NCBI RefSeq assembly: GCF_001650495.1
Contig: NZ_LWCS01000002.1
Location: forward strand, 124,001-188,000
Direction: 5' to 3'
Length of the DNA stretch: 64,000 nt
Source of the DNA: Mycolicibacterium iranicum
Lineage (GTDB): Bacteria > Actinomycetota > Actinomycetes > Mycobacteriales > Mycobacteriaceae
The notes beneath the pieces were generated by a model. That model had not been told where the DNA came from. It was given only the letters and a program-made list of their open reading frames with translations, and did not search any database. Below are positions 63,636 to 64,000 of the stretch, one piece after another. Both the position numbers and the translations under genes were made by a program. Every line of letters begins with the position of its first letter. Position 1 is the stretch's first letter.

Positions 63636-64000
63636 AGCGCTACCCCCCTGATCGTCTGAAGGTGGTCGGAAGGGAAGTGTAGATACTTCCTGGACGAAAA
63701 GATTCGTCACCGGGTGACGAACTTTGAGAGTCGTCGACAGCGGGCAGCGTGGCTCAGGTCGGATCACCCAGAAGGGCTGCGCCCCAGGCTATCTGCTTAG
63801 GGTGGCGCGTATGCGCGGGCGTCCTGCGACAGCAGTTTCGACCTGCGGTGTCACATGGGCCGCCAGGGCGAATCGACGAGAAGGGACGTACGGGCCGGTC
63901 CAGCCAACGCATCTGTCGGTGTGAATTGTGCCCGCTAGCTGTCGTTTTGGCGCCACGCACGGGTCCTCGCAATGTCGACCAACTGTGCTGTCGTTGTGAA
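63636..64000. other. Upstream region of the monooxygenase operon
   Basis: No credible ORF in 365 bp. A minus-strand TATCTA near 63675-63690 could be a -10. The only structured element is the repeated GACGAA site described separately. Confidence 0.45.
63693..63721. promoter_or_regulatory. Triple GACGAA operator for the monooxygenase operon
   Basis: GACGAA (63693-63698), TTCGTC (63703-63708) and GACGAA (63716-63721) alternate in orientation. The last two form a perfect 19-bp palindrome (63703-63721), TTCGTCACC and its complement around one base. The sites lie 58-86 bp upstream of the MEDS start. Confidence 0.6.

Noticed and set aside
63724..63972. Small ORFs on both strands upstream of the monooxygenase operon
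   Set aside because: Short, low-complexity and without ribosome-binding sites or recognisable domains.
1..64000. CRISPR arrays, tRNA, rRNA, transposases, phage genes
   Set aside because: No regularly spaced repeats, cloverleaf-like signatures or transposase/integrase motifs were seen.

Overview
The window is a high-GC chromosomal segment of an actinobacterium, most likely a fast-growing member of the Mycobacteriales (Mycobacterium/Mycolicibacterium type). The basis is the GC-rich codon use, frequent GTG starts, long chains of ATGA/GTGA-coupled genes, an F420/FMN split-barrel protein, and a second DnaK/ClpB chaperone set. The genus is an inference. No rRNA, tRNA, CRISPR array, transposase or integrase was found.

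Layout. (1) 1-5.2 kb: mixed housekeeping and redox genes: a 5'-truncated gene, an MBL-fold lactonase-like hydrolase, a split-barrel flavoprotein coupled to an NmrA-type reductase, a divergent AraC regulator, RidA, a DUF4262 protein and an unknown gene. (2) 5.2-23.3 kb: a pentose/hexose regulon. On the minus strand a periplasmic-binding-protein transporter (binding protein, ATPase, two permeases), a LacI regulator, araB, araD, araA and a zinc alcohol dehydrogenase form one tightly coupled operon. Divergent from it on the plus strand are a ChvE-GguA-GguB sugar transporter, a small gene and galT-galK-galM. The shared 279-bp promoter region carries three near-identical 16-bp LacI-type operators placed on two recognisable promoters. 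(3) 23.3-26.6 kb: an islet holding one large secreted protein (acidic linker, Ig-like module, seven-bladed YVTN propeller, aerolysin-like C-terminus). It is flanked by 39-bp direct repeats that duplicate the 3' end of the neighbouring MFS gene. (4) 26.5-38.6 kb: regulator-linked efflux and redox clusters: MFS with MerR and a divergent NTF2-like/SDR pair; a TetR with a perfect 34-bp palindrome, old yellow enzyme, SDR and two paralogous alpha/beta hydrolases; decayed DUF4345 and SDR pieces; an NmrA protein; and a CrtI-like oxidoreductase with a divergent LmrA-type TetR. (5) 38.9-42.7 kb: a three-subunit Tat-exported molybdenum hydroxylase. (6) 42.8-58.4 kb: a methyltransferase, a membrane protein and a large stress island (Hsp20, GSP17M-like protein, DnaK, GrpE, CbpA-type DnaJ, CbpM/HspR-like MerR protein, ClpB, thioredoxin, UBP zinc finger, cNMP-binding flavoprotein), preceded by a glycogen-debranching-like enzyme and a glycosyltransferase. 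(7) 58.8-64 kb: a small protein and DUF305 lipoprotein (plus strand), convergent with a MEDS-domain sensor followed by a five-gene toluene/alkene/isoprene-monooxygenase-type soluble diiron monooxygenase that lacks its reductase gene.

The clearest functional units are the arabinose/galactose regulon, the stress island and the diiron monooxygenase operon. The parts most worth follow-up are the MEDS-linked reductase-less monooxygenase, the direct-repeat-flanked propeller/pore-like protein, and the redox triad at the end of the chaperone island.
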